In this document: positions 8,064 through 16,311 of the stretch, piece by piece
Layout: each line of letters opens with the position of its first letter
Position numbering within the stretch: position 1 is the stretch's first letter
Origin: Deltaproteobacteria bacterium
GTDB lineage: Bacteria > Desulfobacterota > DSM-4660 > Desulfatiglandales > Desulfatiglandaceae
NCBI GenBank assembly: GCA_019309145.1
Contig: JAFDGR010000005.1
Span: 1-44,280, forward strand
DNA length: 44,280 bases
Reading direction: 5' to 3'
Made by a program: the position numbers and the translations under genes
Notes under the pieces: model-generated
The model's input: only the letters and a program-made list of their open reading frames with translations
What the model was told of the DNA's origin: nothing
The model's database searches: none

Positions 8064-8575
8064 TGCAGCAGTGCTTCAATGGATTTCTTCAGGATGCCGT
8101 GGCGGTAGCCCACAATCTTGTTCCGTATCTTTCCCTCGCGGTCAATGAGAAACATGGTGGGTATGGCCGGACTCTCCGTTCCAAAATAGTCTTTCATAAT
8201 CTTCATGTCATAGCGCAGTACCGTATAATTCATATCGAATTTTTCCATAAATGCCTTGAGGAAAAGATCCGAGGCCTGTATGGGATCATCCAGAGACACC
8301 CCGATGATGACCACGCCCTGGCCCCGGTATTCTTTCTGCAACCCGGTAAGTTCCGGGATCGACATGCGGCAGGGAGGGCACCACGTTGCCCAGAAATCAA
8401 GGACAACAATCCGGCCCTTGAACTGGGAAAGTGATATTTCGTTTCCGTTCACATCTTTCAGGCTGAAATCAGGTGCCTCTTGCAAGGCGTCCACCTTACT
8501 CTGGCATCCAAAAGTAAAAAACAGCAGTGCGACAATCGCACAACCCACATAGAGCATTGTTTTCCGTAATACCAT
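8060..8575 (-). CDS. TlpA/ResA-like thioredoxin-fold lipoprotein
   Basis: This 171-residue protein starts with a hydrophobic signal ending in the lipobox FTFGC (Cys24), so it is probably anchored outside the inner membrane. The thioredoxin domain follows: DFSLKDVNGNEISLSQFKG, then the redox site DFWATWCPPC, GVSLDD and the cis-proline region AIPTMFLID. Such proteins reduce disulfides in periplasmic partners, often cytochrome c apoproteins. The ATG at 8575 has GGGAG six bases upstream. It heads the operon with the amidohydrolase and the nitroreductase. The actual partner is unknown. Confidence 0.9.
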   Translation of the reverse strand: MVLRKTMLYVGCAIVALLFFTFGCQSKVDALQEAPDFSLKDVNGNEISLSQFKGRIVVLDFWATWCPPCRMSIPELTGLQKEYRGQGVVIIGVSLDDPIQASDLFLKAFMEKFDMNYTVLRYDMKIMKDYFGTESPAIPTMFLIDREGKIRNKIVGYRHGILKKSIEALLQ

Positions 8576-8592
8576 GATAACTCCCTGGTTCC

Positions 8593-8610
8593 TTTGCCCC
8601 CGCGGGCAAA
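8593..8610. promoter_or_regulatory. perfect inverted repeat in the tlpA leader
   Basis: TTTGCCC-CCGC-GGGCAAA is a perfect 7+4+7 hairpin directly upstream of the tlpA ribosome site and 39 bp before the -10 box of the divergent memo gene. It could be an operator serving both genes or an mRNA structure that limits access to the tlpA ribosome site. Confidence 0.4.
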
Positions 8611-8649
8611 TGAATTCAAAAAAAGACTTTTATTTTTATCCCATCTCCC

Positions 8650-8655
8650 TATAAT
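8650..8655 (+). promoter_or_regulatory. -10 box of the memo-like gene
   Basis: A consensus TATAAT lies 22 bases upstream of the ATG at 8678, with only a poor -35 element near 8628. Its position supports the downstream ATG over the in-frame codon at 8594, which lies upstream of the promoter. Confidence 0.5.
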
Positions 8656-8677
8656 AAAGCAAGGGATTTCAGGCCAC

Positions 8678-9601
8678 ATGCAGCCAAAAATCACCATATT
8701 CTTCTTTCTCGCTTTGCTTTTCTGTATCATCGGGGCAATGCTCCCCTCCCCTCTTGCCGCGGACAAGGCAGACATCCATCATTCGGTTATTGCCGGAACC
8801 TGGTACCCAGGAGACAGGCATCAACTTTCAGCCACCATCCAAAAATACCTGTCTTGCTCCAGAAAGGTTCCCCTGGGAGGGACCCCTCGTGCTCTTATTG
8901 TCCCCCACGCCGGATATAGATACTCAGGCGCGGTTGCCGCCCACGCCTATCGGCAGCTCAAAGGATCCGGGTTCAGCCGGATCATTCTCGTGGGTCCCAG
9001 TCACTACCTCGCCTTCGACGGCGTTTCCGTCAACCTTCAATCTGCGTATGAAACACCCTTGGGCTCGGTTCCCGTGGACCTGGACCTCGCGAGAAAAATC
9101 ATCAGCGCCCGGCCCGATTTTCGATGGATCAGGCAGGCCCATGCCAGGGAGCACGCACTGGAAATCCAGCTTCCCTTTCTCCAGACGGTCCTGGGGAATT
9201 TTCAGATCATTCCCATTGTCATAGGGAGGCAGGACTATGCAACCGCGGAGCGGTTGGCCCGCATCCTTGCGGCACTGATCCGCGGAAGGAGAGACACGCT
9301 CCTCCTCGCTTCCAGCGATCTTTCCCATTACCATTCCTCCCAGCAGGCCAGGATGCTTGATGCGTGTTTTGCCTCCCACGTGCTCGCCCTTGACGCCAAA
9401 GGACTTGCCCGGGACCTGGCGGCAGGAAAGACCGAAGCGTGCGGGGGCGGCCCTGTCATGACCGTCCTCCTTGCCGCGAAACGGCTGGGAGCCACCAAGG
9501 CAATCATCCTGGGGCAGGCCAACTCCGGGGATGTTACCGGGGATCAAGGCCGCGTGGTGGGCTATCTTTCCGCTGTCCTCATCGCCCCGTTTCCGAAATA
9601 A
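8678..9601 (+). CDS. Memo-family protein (AmmeMemoRadiSam system protein B) with a signal peptide
   Basis: This 307-residue protein has the Memo fold, related to class III extradiol dioxygenases. IAGTWYPGD opens the domain, followed by IVPHAGYRYSG with the conserved His, ILVGPSHY, HALEIQLPFLQ, LASSDLSHY and a final GYLSAVL. Cytosolic Memo proteins start directly at the domain. Here an N-terminal stretch (ITIFFFLALLFCIIGAMLP, then LAA) looks like a signal peptide, so the protein is probably exported or membrane-anchored. The start at 8678 is chosen because a TATAAT lies just upstream. AMMECR1 and radical-SAM partners are not adjacent in this window. Confidence 0.88.
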   Translation: MQPKITIFFFLALLFCIIGAMLPSPLAADKADIHHSVIAGTWYPGDRHQLSATIQKYLSCSRKVPLGGTPRALIVPHAGYRYSGAVAAHAYRQLKGSGFSRIILVGPSHYLAFDGVSVNLQSAYETPLGSVPVDLDLARKIISARPDFRWIRQAHAREHALEIQLPFLQTVLGNFQIIPIVIGRQDYATAERLARILAALIRGRRDTLLLASSDLSHYHSSQQARMLDACFASHVLALDAKGLARDLAAGKTEACGGGPVMTVLLAAKRLGATKAIILGQANSGDVTGDQGRVVGYLSAVLIAPFPK

Positions 9602-9629
9602 CCATGCAAACCGGCATCATGCTCCCGGA

Positions 9630-9656
9630 GAAGGGCTGGGTGAGAAAGCCTTTTTT
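9630..9656 (+). terminator. terminator candidate after the memo-like gene
   Basis: AAGG(G)CT at 9631-9637 pairs with AGCCTT about eight bases later, with one bulged G, and is followed by a run of T (9651-9656). It lies 30 bp after the stop and before the convergent priA. Confidence 0.4.
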
Positions 9657-9711
9657 CCCCAGACCGGTGGAAGCTGTCCTAGTCCTCCCGAGGTGAAGAG
9701 TTTCATCACGA

Positions 9712-12216
9712 CTAATTCATCTGATAAAAATCCACATCCACACTCAGCTCAACCCCCTTTGACTGCAACCTCCCCTTGAACAAACGATCCACTGCCTCCA
9801 CCAGGTGATTGACCAGTGCAACCTTTCCGCCTTTGACCAGTATTTGCCATCGATACTTCCCCTTCACCCGGAACAGGGGGGCCTCCGCCGGGCCGAGGAT
9901 CTTGATCTCCTTGCCCCTCCTGGGCCATCCGGCAATAATTTCTTTCATTGCTTCACCCAGGAAACGGGCGGCTTCAGCTGTTTTCTCCTTGCTGTTTCCC
10001 TTGATCCTCAAGCACGTCATGTGAGAGAAAGGAGGGTATCCCAGGGCCTCTCGAAGCCCTCTTTCTTTCTCGAAAAAAGCGTCATAATCATGGGTTATCG
10101 CCGTCTTGATGGCATAATGGTCAATATTAAATGTCTGCACGATAACCCTTCCTTTTTTTGTCCCGCGACCTGCCCTGCCGGCCACCTGAGACAAGATATG
10201 AAAGGTCCTTTCCCCTGCCCTGAAATCAGGGAAACCAAGAGACAAATCGGCAGCGATGACCCCTACCAGCGTCACATTCGGAAAATCATACCCCTTGGTG
10301 ATCATCTGGGTCCCAACCAGGATATCGATTTCGCCCGCGCCGAATTTCCTCAGTATCTGAACAGCGCTTCCCTTCTTCCTTGTGCTGTCGGTATCCATTC
10401 TCGCCACGCATGCGCCTGGGAATACTTTCCGAAGCTCATCTTCCAATCGCTCGGTCCCGAATCCATAGGGTTTCAGCCGTTTGCCATGGCAGGAAGGACA
10501 TTCCGCAGACAGCGCACTGTGAAAGCCGCAATAGTGGCACCTCAAACGGTTATCCTGATGATGTATGAGCGCAACATCGCAGTTCGGGCACTGCATTGTC
10601 TTGCCACAGGTCAGGCACACATACAGACGGTGAAAACCCCGGCGATTCAAAAAAAGAAGGGCCTGATTTCCGTCCCGTATTTCACTGCGGAGGGCCTCTT
10701 TGAGCCGCCGGCTGAGGATCTGCCCTTTTCCGCCATATTCGGTTTCCGATCTCATATCCACCATTTCGATTTCCGGGAAAGGCCGCTTCTCCACTCGCTC
10801 GGGCATGCGAACAAGATGATACCGTCCACTGAGGGAATGATGGTAGGATTGAATGGACGGGGTACCGGAACCAAGCAGGGCCACCGCTTTTTCCATCTTC
10901 GCCCGGACCACCGCAGCGTCCCTTGCCTGATACCGCGGGGGATTTTCCTGTTTGTAGGCGGTGTCATGCTCTTCGTCCACGATGATGAGCCCCGGATCCG
11001 GAACTGGCGCCCAGATGGCTGACCGGGGGCCAATGACCAGATCCACGTCCCCCTTTGCCAGCCGAATCCACTGGTCATACCTTTCCCCCCGGCTCAACGC
11101 GCTATGATATATGGAGATCCTTTCACCCAGTCTGGAACTGAAAATCCCAAACATATAGGAAGCCAGGGAAATTTCGGGAACCATGAGAATTGCCTGTCTG
11201 CCGTTCCTGATCACCTCTTCAACAGCCCTGAGATAAACCTCGGTCTTCCCGCTCCCGGTGACCCCATAAAGCAGGCAGGGAGAAAATCGCCGTCGCCTTA
11301 AACGCTGTTTGATATCTTCCAGTGCGGATGCCTGCTGTTCAAGGAGGACCTCTGGAGTAATGGATGGACTGAGAAGTCCTCCTGCCGGATTCCGGTAGAC
11401 AGGGGCCACAAAACCTTCCACGATTCCTTTTTTCACCCATTTCTCCACCAGATATCTGCCGTTCGGAAACTCCTTACAGATTTCCGATTGCAGAATAGCC
11501 CCTTTCGAAAGGACCCGCGTGAGAAACGCCGCCTCATTCCTCGCTCCTGATCGTGCCGAGTCCAGGGAGGCCACAATCTCTCTCAGGTGCACTTCGTCTT
11601 TTGCCTTGATGAATCGACGGAGCAGCGGGCCGGTTGGGTTTCTCGGCGCACGGTCAATGAACGTGAGGAATCCCCTTTCCCGGAGGCGGTATATCGTGTG
11701 GAGAGGGCGGGGAAGCCGTGCGCCGGGATGATCCCTTACCCAGAGGAGACGCTCTTTTTCCTGAGGGGGAAGTCCTCCTTTTTCCAGGGCCTCCGTCCCT
11801 TTACGGGTCAATCCGGCGCTCTTATAGGTGTCCATGTTGATCCCGCCTGGCAGAGCGTTCCGAATGACCAGGCCCAGAGGATAAAGATAGTACCTGGAAA
11901 CCCATTCAAAAAAAGGGACCATATTTTTGTGAAACAAGGGAAGCGGGTCCAGAACGTCTGTAATTTCCTTCAACGATTGTGCAATATCCGGAAAAGGAAT
12001 CACTTCCAACACATAGCCCGTAACTGTTCTTTTCCCGAAGGGAACCCTCACCCGCATTCCAATAGCAACCTGCCCTGTCAGGAAATCCGGTACAGCATAC
12101 GTATAGGTTCCCTCCACCGGCAGGGAGACGGCAACTCTCAGACAGGTCTGTTTTTTCGGCTCGGTCAATGTGTACCCATCGGCAAAGGATTCTCTGATGC
12201 AGTCGCCCGCAAACAC
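9712..12216 (-). CDS. priA: primosomal protein N' (replication restart helicase PriA)
   Basis: PriA reloads the replicative helicase at stalled forks. The 834-residue protein has the N-terminal DNA-binding domain (VPFGKRTVTGYV), Walker A GVTGSGKTE at about 318-325, DEEH at 414-417, GSGTPS, the zinc-binding insert with four CxxC pairs between about 534 and 577 (CLTCGKTMQCPNC, CHYCG, CPSCHG), and the helicase C-terminal motifs ILVGTQMITKGYDFP and QVAGRAGRG. The GTG at 12216 has no clear ribosome site and lies five bases from a terminator; an in-frame TTG at 12168 is an alternative start closer to the family's usual N-terminus. Confidence 0.95.
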   Translation of the reverse strand: MFAGDCIRESFADGYTLTEPKKQTCLRVAVSLPVEGTYTYAVPDFLTGQVAIGMRVRVPFGKRTVTGYVLEVIPFPDIAQSLKEITDVLDPLPLFHKNMVPFFEWVSRYYLYPLGLVIRNALPGGINMDTYKSAGLTRKGTEALEKGGLPPQEKERLLWVRDHPGARLPRPLHTIYRLRERGFLTFIDRAPRNPTGPLLRRFIKAKDEVHLREIVASLDSARSGARNEAAFLTRVLSKGAILQSEICKEFPNGRYLVEKWVKKGIVEGFVAPVYRNPAGGLLSPSITPEVLLEQQASALEDIKQRLRRRRFSPCLLYGVTGSGKTEVYLRAVEEVIRNGRQAILMVPEISLASYMFGIFSSRLGERISIYHSALSRGERYDQWIRLAKGDVDLVIGPRSAIWAPVPDPGLIIVDEEHDTAYKQENPPRYQARDAAVVRAKMEKAVALLGSGTPSIQSYHHSLSGRYHLVRMPERVEKRPFPEIEMVDMRSETEYGGKGQILSRRLKEALRSEIRDGNQALLFLNRRGFHRLYVCLTCGKTMQCPNCDVALIHHQDNRLRCHYCGFHSALSAECPSCHGKRLKPYGFGTERLEDELRKVFPGACVARMDTDSTRKKGSAVQILRKFGAGEIDILVGTQMITKGYDFPNVTLVGVIAADLSLGFPDFRAGERTFHILSQVAGRAGRGTKKGRVIVQTFNIDHYAIKTAITHDYDAFFEKERGLREALGYPPFSHMTCLRIKGNSKEKTAEAARFLGEAMKEIIAGWPRRGKEIKILGPAEAPLFRVKGKYRWQILVKGGKVALVNHLVEAVDRLFKGRLQSKGVELSVDVDFYQMN

Positions 12217-12220
12217 GTGG

Positions 12221-12259
12221 AATAAAAAAGAGGCACGGGCATCTTGCTGTGCCCCTTTT
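12221..12259 (-). terminator. rho-independent terminator after the LolA-like gene
   Basis: Read on the minus strand, AAAAGGGGCAC pairs with GTGCCTCTTTT over 11 bp with one G-T wobble around a 12-base loop, followed by TTTTTTATT. It starts seven bases after the stop of the LolA-like gene and ends just before priA, so priA probably depends on readthrough or a promoter not recognised here. Confidence 0.75.
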
Positions 12260-12265
12260 CACAAC

Positions 12266-12982
12266 TCATTGGAGGTCATTTTTGATGAGGCCCAAGGGAA
12301 GGGAAACATTGAAGTCTGCGTCGAGAATAAGATACGTTTCAGCCGGTTCCCCATCCAGGAAATATTCAATCGTGAATGGGAACCATCCATTCCGTACTTT
12401 CCTGTAATCCTTGAAGCGCACTTCAATCATTCTTGTTTGCGCACCGAAAACAGTCTTGTAGTTCAGGAGGAGAGGAAGAAACCGTTCTTTTTCTATGAGG
12501 AGGCGGGGACCTTCCCTTGGGGCCGCTCCAATACAGAACGCGATCACTCCGTTCAAGCGGGTGAACGACACGGTCTCCAAGTCAATGTCCCATTCCATGA
12601 GGTAGGTGGCCAGGTTGTTGGGCGTATTTGCCACCAGCAGTTTCCGGTACGCGGAATCGATATCAAGCCGGAGCGTCTGGATATCTTCCGGCGACATGTC
12701 CTGCCCCACGATCTCAGGCACAACCAGGGAACCATAAAACCCGGGAGACTTTATCCAAACCTTCTCTTCAAAGGTGATGGCCTGGTCCTCGTCTTGTTCG
12801 GTGGTCATCAATCGTGTGGATTGAGTCAAAAGTACCGTGTGAAACCGGGAAAAACGCGAGGACATGAGATCAAGCAGTTGTTCGGCAGGCATGATGTAGG
12901 CATGTCCATTCCGGCACGTACCCACAGATCCTCCTGTCACCAACACAACCACAATGGCTGCAACGCTCCTTTTTATCCACAT
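12266..12982 (-). CDS. LolA-like secreted protein
   Basis: This 238-residue protein has a signal-like hydrophobic N-terminus (SVAAIVVVLVTGGSVG). The mature part opens with a helix (AEQLLDLMSSRFSRFHTV) and then alternates strands ending VRFKDYRKVRNGWFPFTIEY, the layout of the outer-membrane lipoprotein carrier fold (LolA). I see no lipobox. The ATG at 12982 has AAAGGAGGAG upstream; the frame also opens at a TTG at 13006 that would overlap plsC. It follows plsC and may share its transcript. A role in lipid or lipoprotein handling is inferred from fold pattern and neighbour. Confidence 0.6.
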   Translation of the reverse strand: MWIKRSVAAIVVVLVTGGSVGTCRNGHAYIMPAEQLLDLMSSRFSRFHTVLLTQSTRLMTTEQDEDQAITFEEKVWIKSPGFYGSLVVPEIVGQDMSPEDIQTLRLDIDSAYRKLLVANTPNNLATYLMEWDIDLETVSFTRLNGVIAFCIGAAPREGPRLLIEKERFLPLLLNYKTVFGAQTRMIEVRFKDYRKVRNGWFPFTIEYFLDGEPAETYLILDADFNVSLPLGLIKNDLQ

Positions 12983-13002
12983 GTGCAACAAAACTCCTCC
13001 TT

Positions 13003-13719
13003 TCAAGATACGGGGGCCCCCTCAAGTTCTTGCAGCATTTCCTCCCGCACCCGGGCCATTAATGCGGCAATATCCCTCGCTGAATAGTCACCAACGGCAA
13101 TCGGTTTTCCAACCGAAAGGGTGAAATGGCCTCGCCGTATGGTAAAACTCCCTTTCGGCATAATACGGCGGCTTCCTTGTATCACCACGGGAACAATATC
13201 GCACCTCGATTTCAGGGCCAACTTGAATCCACCGCGCTTGAATTCCTGTAACCGGCCATCCACACTTCGGGTCCCCTCGGGAAAAATCAGGACGGAAGCG
13301 CCGTTTCTGATCCTCTCGGCCGCGTGCTGCATACTTTTCACGGCCTTCCTGGGATCATTTCTTTCTATCCCAATATAACCGGCTCGCTTCATCGCGAACC
13401 CAAAAAGAGGAATCCTCATCAATTCCTGTTTCATGAGAAACTTGAAGTCCACGGGAAGATATGCCAGAAGTCCGAGAATATCAAAGTAGCTTTGATGATT
13501 CGTCATGTAAATCCTGGGAATCCGGCTATCAACCTGCTCGCAGCCCTTTGCGGTAACCTTGACCCGGGAGAGCCAGAGGATCACTCGTGCCCATGGTTTT
13601 GCCACATAAAAATGGATAACCCTGCTCCTGCTTCCGAACAGGGTCAGCAGGGCCGCCCAGAGACAAAAAACAATCGTGTGCAAAATGATGAGGCTGTTCA
13701 GGCCAATAAATCTCAACAT
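13003..13719 (-). CDS. plsC: 1-acyl-sn-glycerol-3-phosphate acyltransferase
   Basis: This 238-residue membrane enzyme transfers the second acyl chain to lysophosphatidic acid to give phosphatidic acid. The catalytic motif is NHQSYFD (NHx4D), followed by FKFLMKQEL and GYIGIERND, the substrate motif FPEGTRS, and VPVVIQGSRR. An N-terminal hydrophobic segment (SLIILHTIVFCLWAALLTL) anchors it. The ATG at 13719 is chosen because GGGAG lies six bases upstream; an in-frame codon at 13755 lacks this. The start lies opposite the promoter of the small Cys-rich gene. Confidence 0.93.
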   Translation of the reverse strand: MLRFIGLNSLIILHTIVFCLWAALLTLFGSRSRVIHFYVAKPWARVILWLSRVKVTAKGCEQVDSRIPRIYMTNHQSYFDILGLLAYLPVDFKFLMKQELMRIPLFGFAMKRAGYIGIERNDPRKAVKSMQHAAERIRNGASVLIFPEGTRSVDGRLQEFKRGGFKLALKSRCDIVPVVIQGSRRIMPKGSFTIRRGHFTLSVGKPIAVGDYSARDIAALMARVREEMLQELEGAPVS

Positions 13720-13762
13720 GTGGCACTCCCTGAGCGGGTCCAAATTAATTACCATTAATTGA

Positions 13763-13791
13763 TTGACACATAAAACTATTTATGCTATGAA
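13763..13791 (+). promoter_or_regulatory. sigma70-type promoter of the small Cys-rich protein gene
   Basis: TTGACA (13763-13768), a 17-bp AT-rich spacer and TATGAA (13786-13791) form a good promoter about 55 bp upstream of the ATG at 13846. It lies in the plsC divergent gap and supports this small gene being real. Confidence 0.6.
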
Positions 13792-13845
13792 AGTTGATAA
13801 TTCACATATAATTAAACATAACTTCTCGCAACGATGGAGAACATG

Positions 13846-14031
13846 ATGGCCGACTATATTGTGTGTCCGAACAAGCGAAACGCCCCCCGGGTGAATGTGC
13901 TGGTCTGCCGGGAACGGTGTCCCATGAACAAGGAATGCCAGGCGTATGCCGCGCATTTTTCAATTTCCCTGACGGAAAAGTCCCTTTCTCTGCCTTTAAA
14001 GGCACAAAAGGTACCTGCCGTTGCACCCTAG
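13846..14031 (+). CDS. small cysteine-rich protein of unknown function
   Basis: This 61-residue protein starts MADYIVCPNKRNAPRV and carries four cysteines, Cys7, Cys21, Cys25 and Cys31 (VCRERCPMNKEC), which could bind zinc or an Fe-S cluster. The C-terminal half is basic and hydrophobic with no clear motif. The ATG at 13846 has GGAGA six bases upstream; in-frame ATGs at 13834 and 13843 are less well placed. A promoter lies upstream, and the gene is convergent with the histidine kinase, seven bases away. I do not recognise the family. Confidence 0.6.
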   Translation: MADYIVCPNKRNAPRVNVLVCRERCPMNKECQAYAAHFSISLTEKSLSLPLKAQKVPAVAP

Positions 14032-14037
14032 GGGCGG

Positions 14038-16281
14038 CTACCCCTGAAATACCGGCGAACGGACCGGCAATACCACCTTTACCATGATCATGTCTCCCTC
14101 CTCCCGGAAGACATCTATTCTCCCCCCATGTTTGTTCACGATAATCCTTGAAAGCGGGAGGTCAAGTACTTTTGAAGATTCCTTGAACGGCAGACGGGGA
14201 AGAAAAAACTGCTCCAGGTCTTCCTCAGAGATCCCCTCGGCATGATGTCGGAAGACAATCAGTATCCAATCCTGTTCTCTCTGAAGTGTGACAAAAAGCG
14301 GATTCCCTTCCGGTGTCGAGAGAATGCAGTGCCCGATCAGGCCGTCCAGGGCCTTTGATAAGAGATCCTCATCCCCGGTCATTGAAGGCACATCGCCAGA
14401 GACAGATTTCACGAGTTTGATCTCTCTGGTTGAAAGTTCCGACGCATGTTCAGCGAGAATTGAATCCACAACAGAAACAACATCCACTTCGTCAACCTGC
14501 ATCGTTACTGGTTCGATGGACCGCAACATTATCCCCAGGATTTCTTCCAGCCTGGCCACTTCCTCCACAATGATGCGGGCGGCCTTTCCATTGGGATCTC
14601 CCTCGGGCAGCTTCTCGGCAAGCCTCCTGGCGAACCCTCCTGCGGTGGTGAGTGGATTTCTAATCTCATGGGCAAGCCGTGCGGATATCTCTCCAAGCAC
14701 CCTGATTTCTTCGGTCTGCAACGCCCGTTCCTGGTAAACCTTGAGTTCGGTGATATCCATCATGATCCCATCTATCCAGCGGATGCTTCCGTTACTGTCA
14801 AGAGAGGGAATAGCCTGATCAATGAGGGTGAACATCTTTCCATCCCTGGATCTGACCATTCTCTCCATCCTGAATTCCCTCTCCTTTCCCCAGCAGGCCT
14901 CCAGGATATCCTCTCCGTCTTTCTCATCCTGCCCACAGATTTTTTCACGCCAGAAATACCGATCTCCCACTACTTCATCCGGGGTATATCCCAGCTTGTC
15001 GGTAAAATAGGGATTGATAAATTCCGTGGTTCCATCGATCAAAATACGATACACGATAAGGGGGACATTTTCCACAAATGTCCTGTATTTTTCTTCTGAT
15101 TCCACCAGATCAGCAGTTCTTTCCCGAACCTTCTCCTCCAGGGTCTGGGCATACTCCTCTATCTTTTCCCGCCTTTCCTTCAATGCCCCAAGCATGGCAT
15201 TCAACGATTTCGTCAGGCTGCCTATTTCGTCATCAGGCCTGGATTGCAGGCGGCTTTCTCTCTTTCCTTCCGCGATCTCCTCAGCCTCCTTGACAATTTC
15301 CGTAATGGGCTTCACAAATCGTATTGCAACAAGCCAGGTGAGACAGAAGGACACAATGACTCCACCGATGGCAATAAAAAGCATCAGGTTTCTTCTTTCA
15401 GCAAGGCGTGCAGCGGCGTCCGAACGATCAAGTGCTATAAGGACAACGGCAACCACATCACCGTAATAGTCCTTCAAGGGGCCGAGCAGAATCGAGCGAG
15501 CCGGGAGATTTTCCGGCGCCACCATAATGATAGGCTCGGTTTCCTTTCTCTTCGTGAAGTAACGGGCCGGAGAAAATTTCATGCAATTCCGGTCCGTACA
15601 GGCCAACAAAGCATACTCGCCTTTTCCCCGCTTTTCATATATCCCGAAATCAGCCTTCCATTCCCTTTTCAGTTCGGTCAGGAGCCTGCTGTCAAAAGGG
15701 TATCCTACTTCAACACTTCCAACCAGGTTTCCCTCGTGCATGATGGGCGCAACTCCTCTGAGCCCCAGGCCGGATCTCCCCCATTCCAACCCTGATACCC
15801 CGTTTCGGGACCGCATTGCTTCAACCACGGTCTTTCGATAGGCCATCATCTCACCCTGTTTGCCTCTCCTGTGAAGGCGGAGGAATGACCTTCCCGGCGG
15901 CAGATGGAAATGAAATTGCTCTATGCCGAATTTCTTTTTCAGGACTTTAAAAATAGGTGCAGCATATTTCTCCAGTGCCTTTCTGTCCCTTCGCGCCACC
16001 AGTTTCCTGATTTCCGGATTTTCGGCAATTACAGATGCCATGGCCAAAACCACGCGCTCTTTCTGGTGAGTATTATACAGAAACAGGCGGTAGAGCTGTT
16101 CCATCTGACGGGCGCTTTCCTGGTTGATGAGTGTCTGCTGGGAATTCAGGCCCAGATAGACCAGGGAAGTTGTCCCGATAAAGGCAAAGGCCAGGAAGGG
16201 AATCAAAAGCTTCCAGATGAGACTGATGCTGCGTATCCTGTAAAGAATTCCAGACCACATTGTCTTGTGAATAAATCTCAT
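14038..16281 (-). CDS. dCache-HAMP-PAS sensor histidine kinase with degenerate ATPase domain
   Basis: This 747-residue membrane sensor has a first TM segment near residues 20-43, then an extracytoplasmic double-Cache domain of the dCache_3 kind (FHFHLPPGRSFLRLH, SGLGLRG). A second TM segment lies near 299-322, with HAMP, a coiled coil, a PAS domain (about 395-515) and a HisKA helix with LAHEIRNPLT (His about 538). The C-terminal HATPase-like part has lost the usual residues: the N-box region reads KALDGLIGHC, the G1 region HHAEGI lacks the DxG, and the G2 region reads SKVLDLPLSR. It may be a pseudokinase or phosphatase-only sensor. No receiver is adjacent. The ATG at 16281 is a tentative start; TTG at 16302 is possible. 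Confidence 0.85.
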   Translation of the reverse strand: MRFIHKTMWSGILYRIRSISLIWKLLIPFLAFAFIGTTSLVYLGLNSQQTLINQESARQMEQLYRLFLYNTHQKERVVLAMASVIAENPEIRKLVARRDRKALEKYAAPIFKVLKKKFGIEQFHFHLPPGRSFLRLHRRGKQGEMMAYRKTVVEAMRSRNGVSGLEWGRSGLGLRGVAPIMHEGNLVGSVEVGYPFDSRLLTELKREWKADFGIYEKRGKGEYALLACTDRNCMKFSPARYFTKRKETEPIIMVAPENLPARSILLGPLKDYYGDVVAVVLIALDRSDAAARLAERRNLMLFIAIGGVIVSFCLTWLVAIRFVKPITEIVKEAEEIAEGKRESRLQSRPDDEIGSLTKSLNAMLGALKERREKIEEYAQTLEEKVRERTADLVESEEKYRTFVENVPLIVYRILIDGTTEFINPYFTDKLGYTPDEVVGDRYFWREKICGQDEKDGEDILEACWGKEREFRMERMVRSRDGKMFTLIDQAIPSLDSNGSIRWIDGIMMDITELKVYQERALQTEEIRVLGEISARLAHEIRNPLTTAGGFARRLAEKLPEGDPNGKAARIIVEEVARLEEILGIMLRSIEPVTMQVDEVDVVSVVDSILAEHASELSTREIKLVKSVSGDVPSMTGDEDLLSKALDGLIGHCILSTPEGNPLFVTLQREQDWILIVFRHHAEGISEEDLEQFFLPRLPFKESSKVLDLPLSRIIVNKHGGRIDVFREEGDMIMVKVVLPVRSPVFQG

Positions 16282-16311
16282 TCTCCCGGCCAACCGGCTC
16301 AACCGGTTAAC

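Noticed and set aside
9805-11022. 405-codon open frame on the plus strand
   Set aside because: It lies fully antisense to priA, has no ribosome site or family motif, and its composition follows from the complementary strand of a well-conserved gene.
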